From the NCBI RefSeq assembly GCF_002259745.1, contig NZ_MWWW01000015.1, positions 1 to 64,000 of the forward strand: DNA of 64,000 nucleotides. Reading direction: 5' to 3'. Positions within the stretch are counted from its first letter, which is position 1, and each line of letters begins with the position of its first letter. This document shows positions 17,799 to 25,192 of the stretch, in pieces. The DNA is from Bifidobacterium myosotis (GTDB lineage: Bacteria; Actinomycetota; Actinomycetes; Actinomycetales; Bifidobacteriaceae). Position numbers and translations under genes: made by a program. The notes under the pieces are model-generated. The model was given only the letters and a program-made list of their open reading frames with translations. It ran no database searches and was not told the DNA's origin.

Positions 17799-19181
17799 TC
17801 ATTCCTCGCGCAGCACCACGGCGGGGTCGATGCGGGTGGCGCGGTGGACCGGCGGGATGGAGGCGACCACGGCGACGAGCGCGGCGAGCACCACGGAGGC
17901 GGCGCCGAGCCACCAGTTGAAGCCGATGGACCGTTCGAAGACGGCCACGCACAGCCATTGGGCCAGCCCGTAGCCGATTGCGGTGCCGATCAGGCCGCCG
18001 ATCAGGCCGTACATGGCCGATTCGACGTAGAACTCGATGCCGATCGCCGAGGAGGACGCGCCGAGCGCCTTCCGCAGGCCGATCTCGTTGCGGCGCTGGG
18101 AGACGATCGAGCTGATCGTGGTGCCCACACCCACGAGCGTCAGCACGAGGACGACCAGCGAGACAATCCAGAACAGGGTCTGCAGCATGGTGATGATGCG
18201 GGTGTCGGACGAGGTGATCTTGGTGACCTGCTGCGCCTTGACGTGCATCGAGGTCATGTCGTTGATGCTCTGGACCAGACCGTTCAGGTCGTCCGTACCG
18301 GCCGAGTATTCGATGACGTCCACGCCGCGGGTCGTTCCGGTGAGCTTGTTGACGTCCTCGTTGGTGGCGTAGATGATCGAGTCCTCGCTGCCGCCGGTGT
18401 CGACGATGCCGGCCACGCGGAATTCAGTGCCGGAGGTGTCCATGATGTCGCTGGAAACGCGGCCGTCCTGCGTGGGCTGGTCGGAGGGGGTAGAGGAGGT
18501 GCCGGAGTTCTCGGAGGAGTTCTGCGGGTTGGCGTTGGCGGTGGCTCCCGTTCCTGCGGCGGTCTCTCCCTCAGTCTCCGCGGGCGCGGAGCCAGATCCC
18601 TCATCAGAGGGAGCCGATGTGGAGGACTCGGAGGAACCCGAGTTGGAACCTGCGGTGGAACCAGATGTGGAAGAGCCGGCGTTGTCGGAGGCGCGGTAGC
18701 CGATGGTGATGCCGCTGCCGACCTTGAGTCCCATCGCATCGGCCACGTCACGGCCGATGAGCACCTTGCCGGCGGACGGCCACGCACCATCCACCACCCA
18801 GTGATGGTTGAGGTTGCGCACTTCAGCGGTGTCGATGCCGGCCATCACGTACGGCGCGGCGTTCACACGCACGTTTTCGTACCGGTAGGCGGCGTGCTTC
18901 TCCGAGCCCTTCGCCGCCACCATCTCGGTGGTGTGCGTGACCATCGCCTCATCGATGCCAGCCTTGCCGTCGGCGCCGGCTTCGGTGGGGGTCACGATGA
19001 GGTTCGCGCCGTACGCGCGCATCTCCTCGTTCATCTGCTGCGGCACGGCGATGCAGATCATCGCCAGGCAGAACAGCGTGGCCGCACCCACCATCGAGGC
19101 GACCACGGCCATGACCGCGCGCGAACGACGGCGGAACACGGCGCTGAACAGCATTCTGAAGAACATGCCGGTATTGGTCAT
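17799..19181 (-). CDS. FtsX/MacB-type ABC permease (second of two)
   Basis: The start at 19181 (MTNTGMFFRMLFSAVFRRRSR) has AAAGGAG upstream. Layout is classic for MacB-like permeases: one N-terminal helix, an extracytoplasmic domain, and three C-terminal helices (from ITMLQTLFWIVSLVVLVLT). A Ser/Thr/Glu-rich insertion of about 80 residues (after YRASDNAGSS) interrupts the outer domain and looks disordered. The C-terminal cytoplasmic motif IGLRKALGASSSAIG is the usual contact for the ATPase. It pairs with the neighbouring permease and ATPase. Substrate is not visible from sequence; iron context suggests a role in iron acquisition. Confidence 0.88.
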   Translation of the reverse strand: MTNTGMFFRMLFSAVFRRRSRAVMAVVASMVGAATLFCLAMICIAVPQQMNEEMRAYGANLIVTPTEAGADGKAGIDEAMVTHTTEMVAAKGSEKHAAYRYENVRVNAAPYVMAGIDTAEVRNLNHHWVVDGAWPSAGKVLIGRDVADAMGLKVGSGITIGYRASDNAGSSTSGSTAGSNSGSSESSTSAPSDEGSGSAPAETEGETAAGTGATANANPQNSSENSGTSSTPSDQPTQDGRVSSDIMDTSGTEFRVAGIVDTGGSEDSIIYATNEDVNKLTGTTRGVDVIEYSAGTDDLNGLVQSINDMTSMHVKAQQVTKITSSDTRIITMLQTLFWIVSLVVLVLTLVGVGTTISSIVSQRRNEIGLRKALGASSSAIGIEFYVESAMYGLIGGLIGTAIGYGLAQWLCVAVFERSIGFNWWLGAASVVLAALVAVVASIPPVHRATRIDPAVVLREE

Positions 19182-19358
19182 CGGCGGTCTCCTTTCTTGC
19201 ATACGTTGGCGACGATTCCGAAGAAGGGCGGAAGGACGGCTTTAACCGAAGACGAAATCATGGCCGAGGACGAAATCGCGAGATCGCGAAATCCCCCGGC
19301 CGGCCGTGTCATCGCGACCTCCCACGCCAAGGAACCGGCGTAACCGGCACCGTGGAAC

Positions 19359-20699
19359 TCAGCGGCCATGCAGCACCTCCGCAGGCTTCAAGCTCAGAAT
19401 CGAGCGGATGGACGAGGCGGAGGCGACCAGCACGGTGACCGCGAGCAGCACGAACACCAAGACGAACACCATCGGCCGCATCGTGATGCCCGAACCGAAC
19501 ACCACCTGTCCGATGATCTGGGCCACTCCGGAGCCGAGGCCGGCGCCCACGATCGCGCCCAGCAGCGAGATCACCGCCGTCTCGGCCATCATCAGGCGGG
19601 AGACCGCGCCGTCCGTGGCACCGATGGCCTTGAGCAGCGCAAGCTCGGCGGACCGTTCGCCGATCGTGGCGACCATGAGGTTCGCCACAGCCACGGCCGC
19701 CGCGATGAGGCTCAGCACGGTCATCAGAATCATCACCGCCTGCGTCTTCTGCAGCACGTTGCCCTGCAGGGCGGCGACCTGACGCACCTGCTTGGCCACG
19801 GCGCCCGGAATCACCTCCTCGATCTGGTAGGCGATCGAGCTCGGATAGGCGGTGCAGTACCACGTCTCCCATTCGTCCTGGCTCAGCGCGGCCGGGTTCT
19901 TCGCGGCCTTGCGCGCGAGGTCGTTCTCCGGCGTGGTCAGCGCCTTGACCTCGATCTTGTCCACCGAATCGGGCAGATCGGCCAGCACCTGGGCGGTGGA
20001 GGACGGGATGTACAGCGAGCTGTTCTCGTCGTCGCCGGAATCGTAGATGCCGGTCAGCGTGATGTTCTGCTCGTGGTTCTCGCCGGACGCGGTCTTCTTG
20101 TGCAGCGTGATGGTGTCGCCGACCTTGGCACCGATCGAATCGGCCAGGGTTTTGCCAATCACGCCCTGATCGGAATCATCCTTGGGCCAGGCGCCCTCGA
20201 GCTTCCACCACGAGCGCATGCCCTCGACGCCCACCACAGTGGTCTCGCCGGACGGCAGCTTGAGGCTCTTGTTGAACCATGTGCCCACCACGGAGACGGG
20301 GACGGACGCGCACGATGAGCCGCCGCTGCAGCCGCTCGGGCTTGTGGTGGCGTGGATGTTGAGCTGCGGCGCGAAATTGGTGATGTTGAACGCCCAGAAG
20401 ATGGTCTTGATTTTGACCGCGTCGGATTCCTTGAGGAACGCGGTCGGATCGGCCTCGCTGGCCGCGCCGGAGACCCCTTCGGTGTTGTACAGGTCGGAGA
20501 CCACGGCGTCGGCCTTCGGCTGCACGGTGATGTTCGAGCCGTACGTGGACAGCTCGGCGTTGAGCTTGTCGCCCACGTCGAACACCACGCCCAGCATCGA
20601 GACGCTCACCGTGGCCGACAGACACACCGTCAGCGCGATGAGCAGACGCCTGCGCAGCTGCCGCGTGAACGAGCGCGCGATCATTCGCAGAAAGAACAT
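19359..20699 (-). CDS. FtsX/MacB-type ABC permease (first of two)
   Basis: The 446-residue protein starts MFFLRMIARSFTRQLRRRLL after GGGAGG. It has one N-terminal helix, an outer domain of about 260 residues and three C-terminal helices, with the cytoplasmic segment ALLKAIGATDGAVSRLMMAET that contacts the ATPase. A Cys pair in the outer domain (PSGCSGGSSCAS) is unusual and could be a disulphide or metal site. It lies 30 bp downstream of the DUF2318 gene, so they are likely co-transcribed. Together with the next permease and ATPase it would form a heteromeric transporter. Confidence 0.88.
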   Translation of the reverse strand: MFFLRMIARSFTRQLRRRLLIALTVCLSATVSVSMLGVVFDVGDKLNAELSTYGSNITVQPKADAVVSDLYNTEGVSGAASEADPTAFLKESDAVKIKTIFWAFNITNFAPQLNIHATTSPSGCSGGSSCASVPVSVVGTWFNKSLKLPSGETTVVGVEGMRSWWKLEGAWPKDDSDQGVIGKTLADSIGAKVGDTITLHKKTASGENHEQNITLTGIYDSGDDENSSLYIPSSTAQVLADLPDSVDKIEVKALTTPENDLARKAAKNPAALSQDEWETWYCTAYPSSIAYQIEEVIPGAVAKQVRQVAALQGNVLQKTQAVMILMTVLSLIAAAVAVANLMVATIGERSAELALLKAIGATDGAVSRLMMAETAVISLLGAIVGAGLGSGVAQIIGQVVFGSGITMRPMVFVLVFVLLAVTVLVASASSIRSILSLKPAEVLHGR

Positions 20700-20729
20700 G
20701 ATTTGCCTCCCGCCTTACACTCACTGGAA

Positions 20730-22007
20730 TCACTGGAAGTGGACGCTCAGGGCGTCCAGATCGGCGGTCTGGATGGTGATCTTGCCGTTGCCGGTCTTGT
20801 AGTTGAACGGAATCGGGTTGCATCCGCCCTTGAAGCCGATGGTCGCCAGATTGATGGCCACCTCGCACTTCTTGCAGATGATCTTGCCGTTCTTCTCGTA
20901 GTAGCCGGCGTCGCCGCAGTTCTCGCAGGCATCAAGGCCGATGCCGTACGCGCCGCCGTTCTTCTTGATGATGATGAAACGCATGACCGTGCCGTCCTTC
21001 GCCTTGTATTCGAAGCGGTGCAGGTGGCCGTCTTCGACCTGGCTGAATGGGATGGTGGCCACGCCGTCCTTGAGCGAATAGGCCTCGGGCGGCGACAGCG
21101 TGATGGTCTGATGGGTGGCGGCGACGCCCACGGTGAGGGTGACGGTGACGCCGATCATCGCGACCAGCGACCATACGGCCGCGGCGATGGCATGGCGGCG
21201 GAACGCCTTATGACGGCGCAGCGTGGCCTCGTTCGCGCCGGGCACGCCGCGCGTCTTCATGCGGAAGCCGGCCACCACGGAGGCCACGGCCGGCACGGCG
21301 AACACGATGGCCTGCGCCATAATCATCGCGGAATTGTGGTTGATGGACCATGCGAGGGCCACGAATCCCATGTGTCCGATCGGGAAGCCGCGGGCCTGAA
21401 GAATCTGCATGAGTCCGGTGAAGTGTTGGATGAGCAGGATGGCCATGACGGCCACCACCGCGATGGTGAAGGCCCATCGCACCGCCGTGGTGCGCATCGT
21501 GCGGAAGATGGCCGCCACCACGATGGACATGGTCAGACCGAGCACAAAACCGAGCGCACGCAGCAGCATGGCTGAGGTGAAGGCGGTCTCGCCCGGCTCC
21601 ACCCAGATGGTGAGCTGCAGAATCACGTCCGGCAGGGCGTAGAAGACGGTGAGGGCGATCTGCACGGCGGCCACCGCATTGGCCACATGCATCCAGAGCG
21701 CATGCTTGGCCCAATTGTGGGTGATTCTGGGCGCGGCGAGCACCACCGCGAGTGCCAGCACATCCACAATCACGGCCGCGATGAGCACCGGATAATTGAT
21801 GAACGTGCGCTGGTTGATGACGGCCGTGGCACGCAGGGCCGCGAACACCACCGCCGCGATAAGGCCAATGACGAGGCCCCACAGCCGCCAGTGGGCGCTG
21901 ATCGGCTTGTCGCGGCCCTCGCCCACGGTGAGCATCACGCCCAGACACATGACCAGCAATGCAGGGGCCAGCGTCCCCGGCATCACCGCTACGAATTGCT
22001 CGAGCAT
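20730..22007 (-). CDS. DUF2318 Fe-S-containing membrane protein of the iron-uptake locus
   Basis: The 425-residue protein has about eight hydrophobic segments in its first 300 residues, then an extracytoplasmic C-terminal domain. That domain carries DACENCGDAGYYEKNGKIIC followed by KKC and GGCNP, the cysteine pattern of the DUF2318 family, predicted to bind an iron-sulphur or other metal centre. Family members sit in P19/FTR1 iron loci (e.g. next to Campylobacter p19) and are thought to pass electrons or iron across the membrane. AGGAAAGGG precedes the ATG. It heads the second half of the iron locus, after terminator-like hairpins. Confidence 0.85.
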   Translation of the reverse strand: MLEQFVAVMPGTLAPALLVMCLGVMLTVGEGRDKPISAHWRLWGLVIGLIAAVVFAALRATAVINQRTFINYPVLIAAVIVDVLALAVVLAAPRITHNWAKHALWMHVANAVAAVQIALTVFYALPDVILQLTIWVEPGETAFTSAMLLRALGFVLGLTMSIVVAAIFRTMRTTAVRWAFTIAVVAVMAILLIQHFTGLMQILQARGFPIGHMGFVALAWSINHNSAMIMAQAIVFAVPAVASVVAGFRMKTRGVPGANEATLRRHKAFRRHAIAAAVWSLVAMIGVTVTLTVGVAATHQTITLSPPEAYSLKDGVATIPFSQVEDGHLHRFEYKAKDGTVMRFIIIKKNGGAYGIGLDACENCGDAGYYEKNGKIICKKCEVAINLATIGFKGGCNPIPFNYKTGNGKITIQTADLDALSVHFQ

Positions 22008-22044
22008 TCGCGCCCTTTCCTGAGGTTTGATTTGTCCTGCGTCA

Positions 22045-22100
22045 TCCCCTCACCAGCCATAGGGAGCTGGCCCGAAACAGGACTGAGGGGTAGTCAAATA
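22045..22100 (-). repeat. Dispersed palindromic repeat unit, inverted orientation
   Basis: Read on the minus strand this gives CTACCCCTCAGTCCTGTTTC, then GGGCCAGCTCCCTATGGC and GGTGAGGGGATG: a diverged unit of the family seen at 648 and 16778. It lies just upstream of the DUF2318 gene start, so it would be near or within its 5' leader. Confidence 0.65.
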
Positions 22101-22144
22101 GTGGGCTTCCGGACGCAGAATCCTACATGCCATAATCGGCCGAA

Positions 22145-22234
22145 AGCCCCCTCTGGGATGAGGGGGCTCTGTTGAGGTTTATTGACGGAGTCAGGTTACG
22201 TACGGCACTCGCCTAAAAACGCCTCTGGCGTTTT
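22145..22234. terminator. Two terminator-like hairpins between P19 and DUF2318 genes
   Basis: AGCCCCCT (22145-22152) pairs with AGGGGGCT (22161-22168), and AAAACGCC (22216-22223) with GGCGTTTT (22227-22234). The second has an A-tract on one side and a T-tract on the other, so it can terminate in either direction. Confidence 0.55.
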
Positions 22235-22324
22235 CTTAACGGCTCGGCCACTCCGCCGTGCACTGGAGGACGGCCTTCGACCGACTGTCCCGGGCGATGC
22301 TGTCGCATCGCCCATGAGTGCTAC

Positions 22325-22345
22325 AAACAGCCCACCGGGCTGTTT
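22325..22345 (-). terminator. Terminator-like hairpin after the P19 gene
   Basis: AAACAGCCC and GGGCTGTTT pair around three bases, 12 bp past the P19 stop on the minus strand, followed on that strand by GTAGCAC. A further stem, GGGCGATGC/GCATCGCCC, follows at 22292-22313. Together they suggest FTR1-P19 forms its own transcription unit. Confidence 0.65.
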
Positions 22346-22356
22346 GCTTTACGCAC

Positions 22357-23058
22357 TCACCACTGACGCGGGGTGTAATCCCAGTTGTCGAAGGTGACCT
22401 CGATCGGCTCGGTCCAGAAGTGGCCCTTCACACCGGTCTCCGGGTCAACGTGCAGCATCCAGCCCTTCTTGGCCGGGGACTCGATGGAGAGCTTGAGCTG
22501 GTAGGTGCCGGCCTTGTCGAGCTTGACGTTGGCGCCGTAGTGCGGGCCATCGGAGGCGTTCATCTGCATGAAGGTACCGGAGGTGGCGGTGCCGCCCTCG
22601 ACTTCCTTACCGGTGGACTTGTCGATGATGGTGTAGTTCACGGTCAGGTCCGGGATGAAGTCGCCCTTGCCGTAGCCCAGCTCGGTGGCCTTCTCGTTGC
22701 CGTGGATGTCGGCCTCGAGGTGGAAGGAGGCATCGGCGGCCTTGAGGCCCATGGAGGCGGGCTCCATGTCGATCGGCTGGAAGTACACGGCGCCGACGGT
22801 CAGCGGGCCGGCCTCCTGGTCCTGCTCCTCGGCGGTGCCGGACGGGCCCACCGGGACCTCCTCGAAGCCGGCGCCGGCATCGGAGGCGCCGGAGTCGGAG
22901 GATGCGTCGGAGCTGGAGGAGTCGGTGGACTGCGAGGAGGTGTCCGACTTGGTGTCGGAGGATGCGTTGTTGGTGGAACCGCAGGCGGCCATGGACAGGG
23001 TCATCGAGCCGGCAAGCAGCAGGCCGAGCAGGGCGGCCATCTTCTTGTTCTTCATCAT
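22357..23058 (-). CDS. P19-family iron-binding lipoprotein
   Basis: P19 proteins bind iron and copper outside the membrane and supply an FTR1-type permease. The 233-residue protein has a lipobox (SMAAC, acylated Cys at residue 26), then a Ser/Asp-rich spacer, then the P19 domain. Metal-ligand segments typical of the family are visible: QPIDMEPA with Met, SFHLEADIHGNE with two His, and FMQMNASDGPHYGANVKL with Met and His. AAGGAAGA precedes the ATG. The FTR1 permease gene lies 170 bp upstream on the same strand. In Gram-positive cells the lipid anchor replaces the periplasm. Confidence 0.9.
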   Translation of the reverse strand: MMKNKKMAALLGLLLAGSMTLSMAACGSTNNASSDTKSDTSSQSTDSSSSDASSDSGASDAGAGFEEVPVGPSGTAEEQDQEAGPLTVGAVYFQPIDMEPASMGLKAADASFHLEADIHGNEKATELGYGKGDFIPDLTVNYTIIDKSTGKEVEGGTATSGTFMQMNASDGPHYGANVKLDKAGTYQLKLSIESPAKKGWMLHVDPETGVKGHFWTEPIEVTFDNWDYTPRQW

Positions 23059-23228
23059 TATTGTTCTCTTCCTTTATTTGGTTAGTGAATAGTATTCACA
23101 GATTGTTGAATTATGGATTATTCGGGGAAAGCTGGGTTGGCGCGGTCGGCTGCGGGCGATTCCGCGTGATGCGGCTCGCGAGGCGGACTCATGATGCGGG
23201 CTCGCGGCGGCGGACCGTCTCACCGCGT

Positions 23229-25025
23229 CTAGGCTTTGGCCTCGCCCGCCGTAGCGTCTGCGGTCTTGGCCGATGCGGTGGCGCCGGCCTTGAGTCTGCG
23301 TTGCTTTGCGAAGCCGACCACGAACAGCGCGATGACCGCGACGGCCGCAATCGCCTGGGCCACAATCGTCTCGACGTACGGGTAGAAGCCGAGCCAGTCG
23401 TTCGTGGGCACGCCCTGCAGGTAGTTGGCGGGGAGTGCGTCGCCCTCAATCAGCGCGTGCACGCCGCCGCCGGCGAAGACGACCACGAGCACGGACATCA
23501 GAATCGACGTGACGAGGAAGAACGGGCCAATCGGAATCTTCACGGAAGTGAAGCGGATGATCAGGAAGATGATCACGAGCACCACGGCCGCGGCGATGCC
23601 GCCGATCCACATGCCCTTGGAATCCTGGCTCATCGAGTAGATCGACTCGTAGAAGATCACGGTTTCGGCGCCCTCGCGGAACACGGCGAGGAAGCTCAGC
23701 ATGGCGAGCGAGACGATCGTGCCGAACGCCACCTTCTCCCCTGATTCGACCTGCGAGGACATGGACTTCACCGCGGCCTCGGTCTTGGTGCGAATGTACC
23801 GGTTCCACGCCTCGACCGAGCTCTTGTTGAGCATCCAGTTGCTGGTCCACAGCAGCATGCCCATGGCGATCAGGGCGCACACGCCCTCCATGATCTCCTG
23901 CTGCGGGCCGGAGCCGCCGAACATCAGGCCGAAGATCACGGCGATGATGCCCGAACCGGCCAGACCGGCGAGCACACCCACGTAGATCCACTTGGTGAAG
24001 CGCTTGTTGCCGGACTTGACGAGGTAGGCGATCACGGCGGCGACCACCAGCAGCGCCTCGAGGCCCTCACGGATGAGGATGAGGAAGGCCTGACCGACCG
24101 AGCTGGTAATGAACTTGGTGAAACCGCCCTCCTGATCGGCGGCGCCACCGTCAAGGATGCCGGCGTCCTTGACCAGCATGGCCTTGAGGTCATCGATGAG
24201 CTGCTTGGTGTCCTTGAGCGGGGCGCCGGTGTTCATCGACTTGCGGCACATCTTGAACTGATATTCGACCTCGGAGACGCGGTTGCCGCTGATGGCGTTC
24301 ATCACGTTCTTCTCGAAGCCGAGCTTTTCATAGTACTGGTAGTAGGCGGTGTTGACGAGCGTGGCGCCCTTCGCGCCGTCGCCGCTCTCGTACGCTTTGT
24401 AGGCGTTGTCGAGGATCGGGGTCATCTCGTTGGCCACGTCGGTCCACGAACGGTTGCCCTTGCCGGGGTTCTTCTTTTTCTTGGCGTCGAGCTCCTTGCG
24501 CTCCTTGTCGAGCTGCTTCTGGAGGGCTTCGGCGTAGGCCTTCGGCTTGGCGAGCTGGGTGTTGGCGTCCAGCTGCTGGGCGGTGGCGTCGAGGTCAGCG
24601 GAAAGCGCGTCGATCTGCTGGCTCATCTGATCGTCGTTGCCGGGCACGTAGGTGAGGTCCTGGATGGACTGGAAGGCCTGCTGCTGGGCGGTCTGCTTGT
24701 CCTGACCGATGGTGTCGCGCACCACGGCGGTGAAGTTGGAGGCCACGTAGATGGTGTTGTACGCGGACATGACCTCGGACGTGGAGCCGGCGGTGTTGCC
24801 GTCCTTGTAGGTCTTAAGGCCCTGCTTGAGCTGCTTGTCCATCGCCTTGGCCACGTCGGTCCATGAGGCGTAGTCTGCCGAGCTGCTGGAGCTCGAGTCG
24901 GAGGAGTCGGCGAAGGCCGCCTGCGGCGCGAGCGCGGCGGGTGCCACGGTGGCGACGATCATGGCGAACAAGAAGGCCAACGCGACGAATGCGCGCGGCA
25001 CGGACCAGCGCGGCTGACGAAGCAT
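23229..25025 (-). CDS. FTR1-family iron permease with exported N-terminal domain
   Basis: Start 25025 (MLRQPRWSVPRAF) is chosen because AGAGGA precedes it and a signal peptide follows at once, ending near AAFADSS (residue 40). Residues about 40-300 form an extracytoplasmic, helix-rich domain. The permease domain has about seven helices with both iron-binding motifs: REGLE at 319-323 and REGAE at 450-454. These Glu residues carry ferric iron in the FTR1/EfeU/FetM family. The 598-residue length fits the fused FetM-type form. P19 follows directly. The upstream palindrome at 25041 may be an iron-responsive site, but this is not shown. Confidence 0.93.
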   Translation of the reverse strand: MLRQPRWSVPRAFVALAFLFAMIVATVAPAALAPQAAFADSSDSSSSSSADYASWTDVAKAMDKQLKQGLKTYKDGNTAGSTSEVMSAYNTIYVASNFTAVVRDTIGQDKQTAQQQAFQSIQDLTYVPGNDDQMSQQIDALSADLDATAQQLDANTQLAKPKAYAEALQKQLDKERKELDAKKKKNPGKGNRSWTDVANEMTPILDNAYKAYESGDGAKGATLVNTAYYQYYEKLGFEKNVMNAISGNRVSEVEYQFKMCRKSMNTGAPLKDTKQLIDDLKAMLVKDAGILDGGAADQEGGFTKFITSSVGQAFLILIREGLEALLVVAAVIAYLVKSGNKRFTKWIYVGVLAGLAGSGIIAVIFGLMFGGSGPQQEIMEGVCALIAMGMLLWTSNWMLNKSSVEAWNRYIRTKTEAAVKSMSSQVESGEKVAFGTIVSLAMLSFLAVFREGAETVIFYESIYSMSQDSKGMWIGGIAAAVVLVIIFLIIRFTSVKIPIGPFFLVTSILMSVLVVVFAGGGVHALIEGDALPANYLQGVPTNDWLGFYPYVETIVAQAIAAVAVIALFVVGFAKQRRLKAGATASAKTADATAGEAKA

Positions 25026-25040
25026 GCCGAATTCCTCTCT

Positions 25041-25052
25041 CAAATGCATTTG
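25041..25052. promoter_or_regulatory. Perfect palindrome upstream of the FTR1 gene
   Basis: CAAATGCATTTG lies 16 bases before the FTR1 start, next to its ribosome binding site, with TTAGGC adjacent on the minus strand. The wider region 25055-25145 is AT-rich and likely holds the promoter. A metal-dependent repressor site (DtxR/IdeR or Fur) is possible but the match to known boxes is poor. Confidence 0.35.
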
Positions 25053-25192
25053 CCTAATGGCTTGAAAACCATCTATGAAATGTAGAGAAAAAAATTCTTC
25101 AGCAACAGTCTTGATTTTTTGAGTCTGGTGCGGTAATATAAGCGCGATTTCGGCCTGTTTTACCCCTGAATCTGTCTCACCATGCGACCCAG

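Noticed and set aside
22182..22397. Plus-strand 71-codon frame between P19 and DUF2318
   Set aside because: It spans several hairpins and the P19 3' end antisense. Composition is not protein-like.
25055..25145. Specific -35/-10 boxes for the FTR1 gene
   Set aside because: Several near matches (TTGCTG, TATATT, TACATT) exist at different spacings in this AT-rich stretch; none is clearly best.
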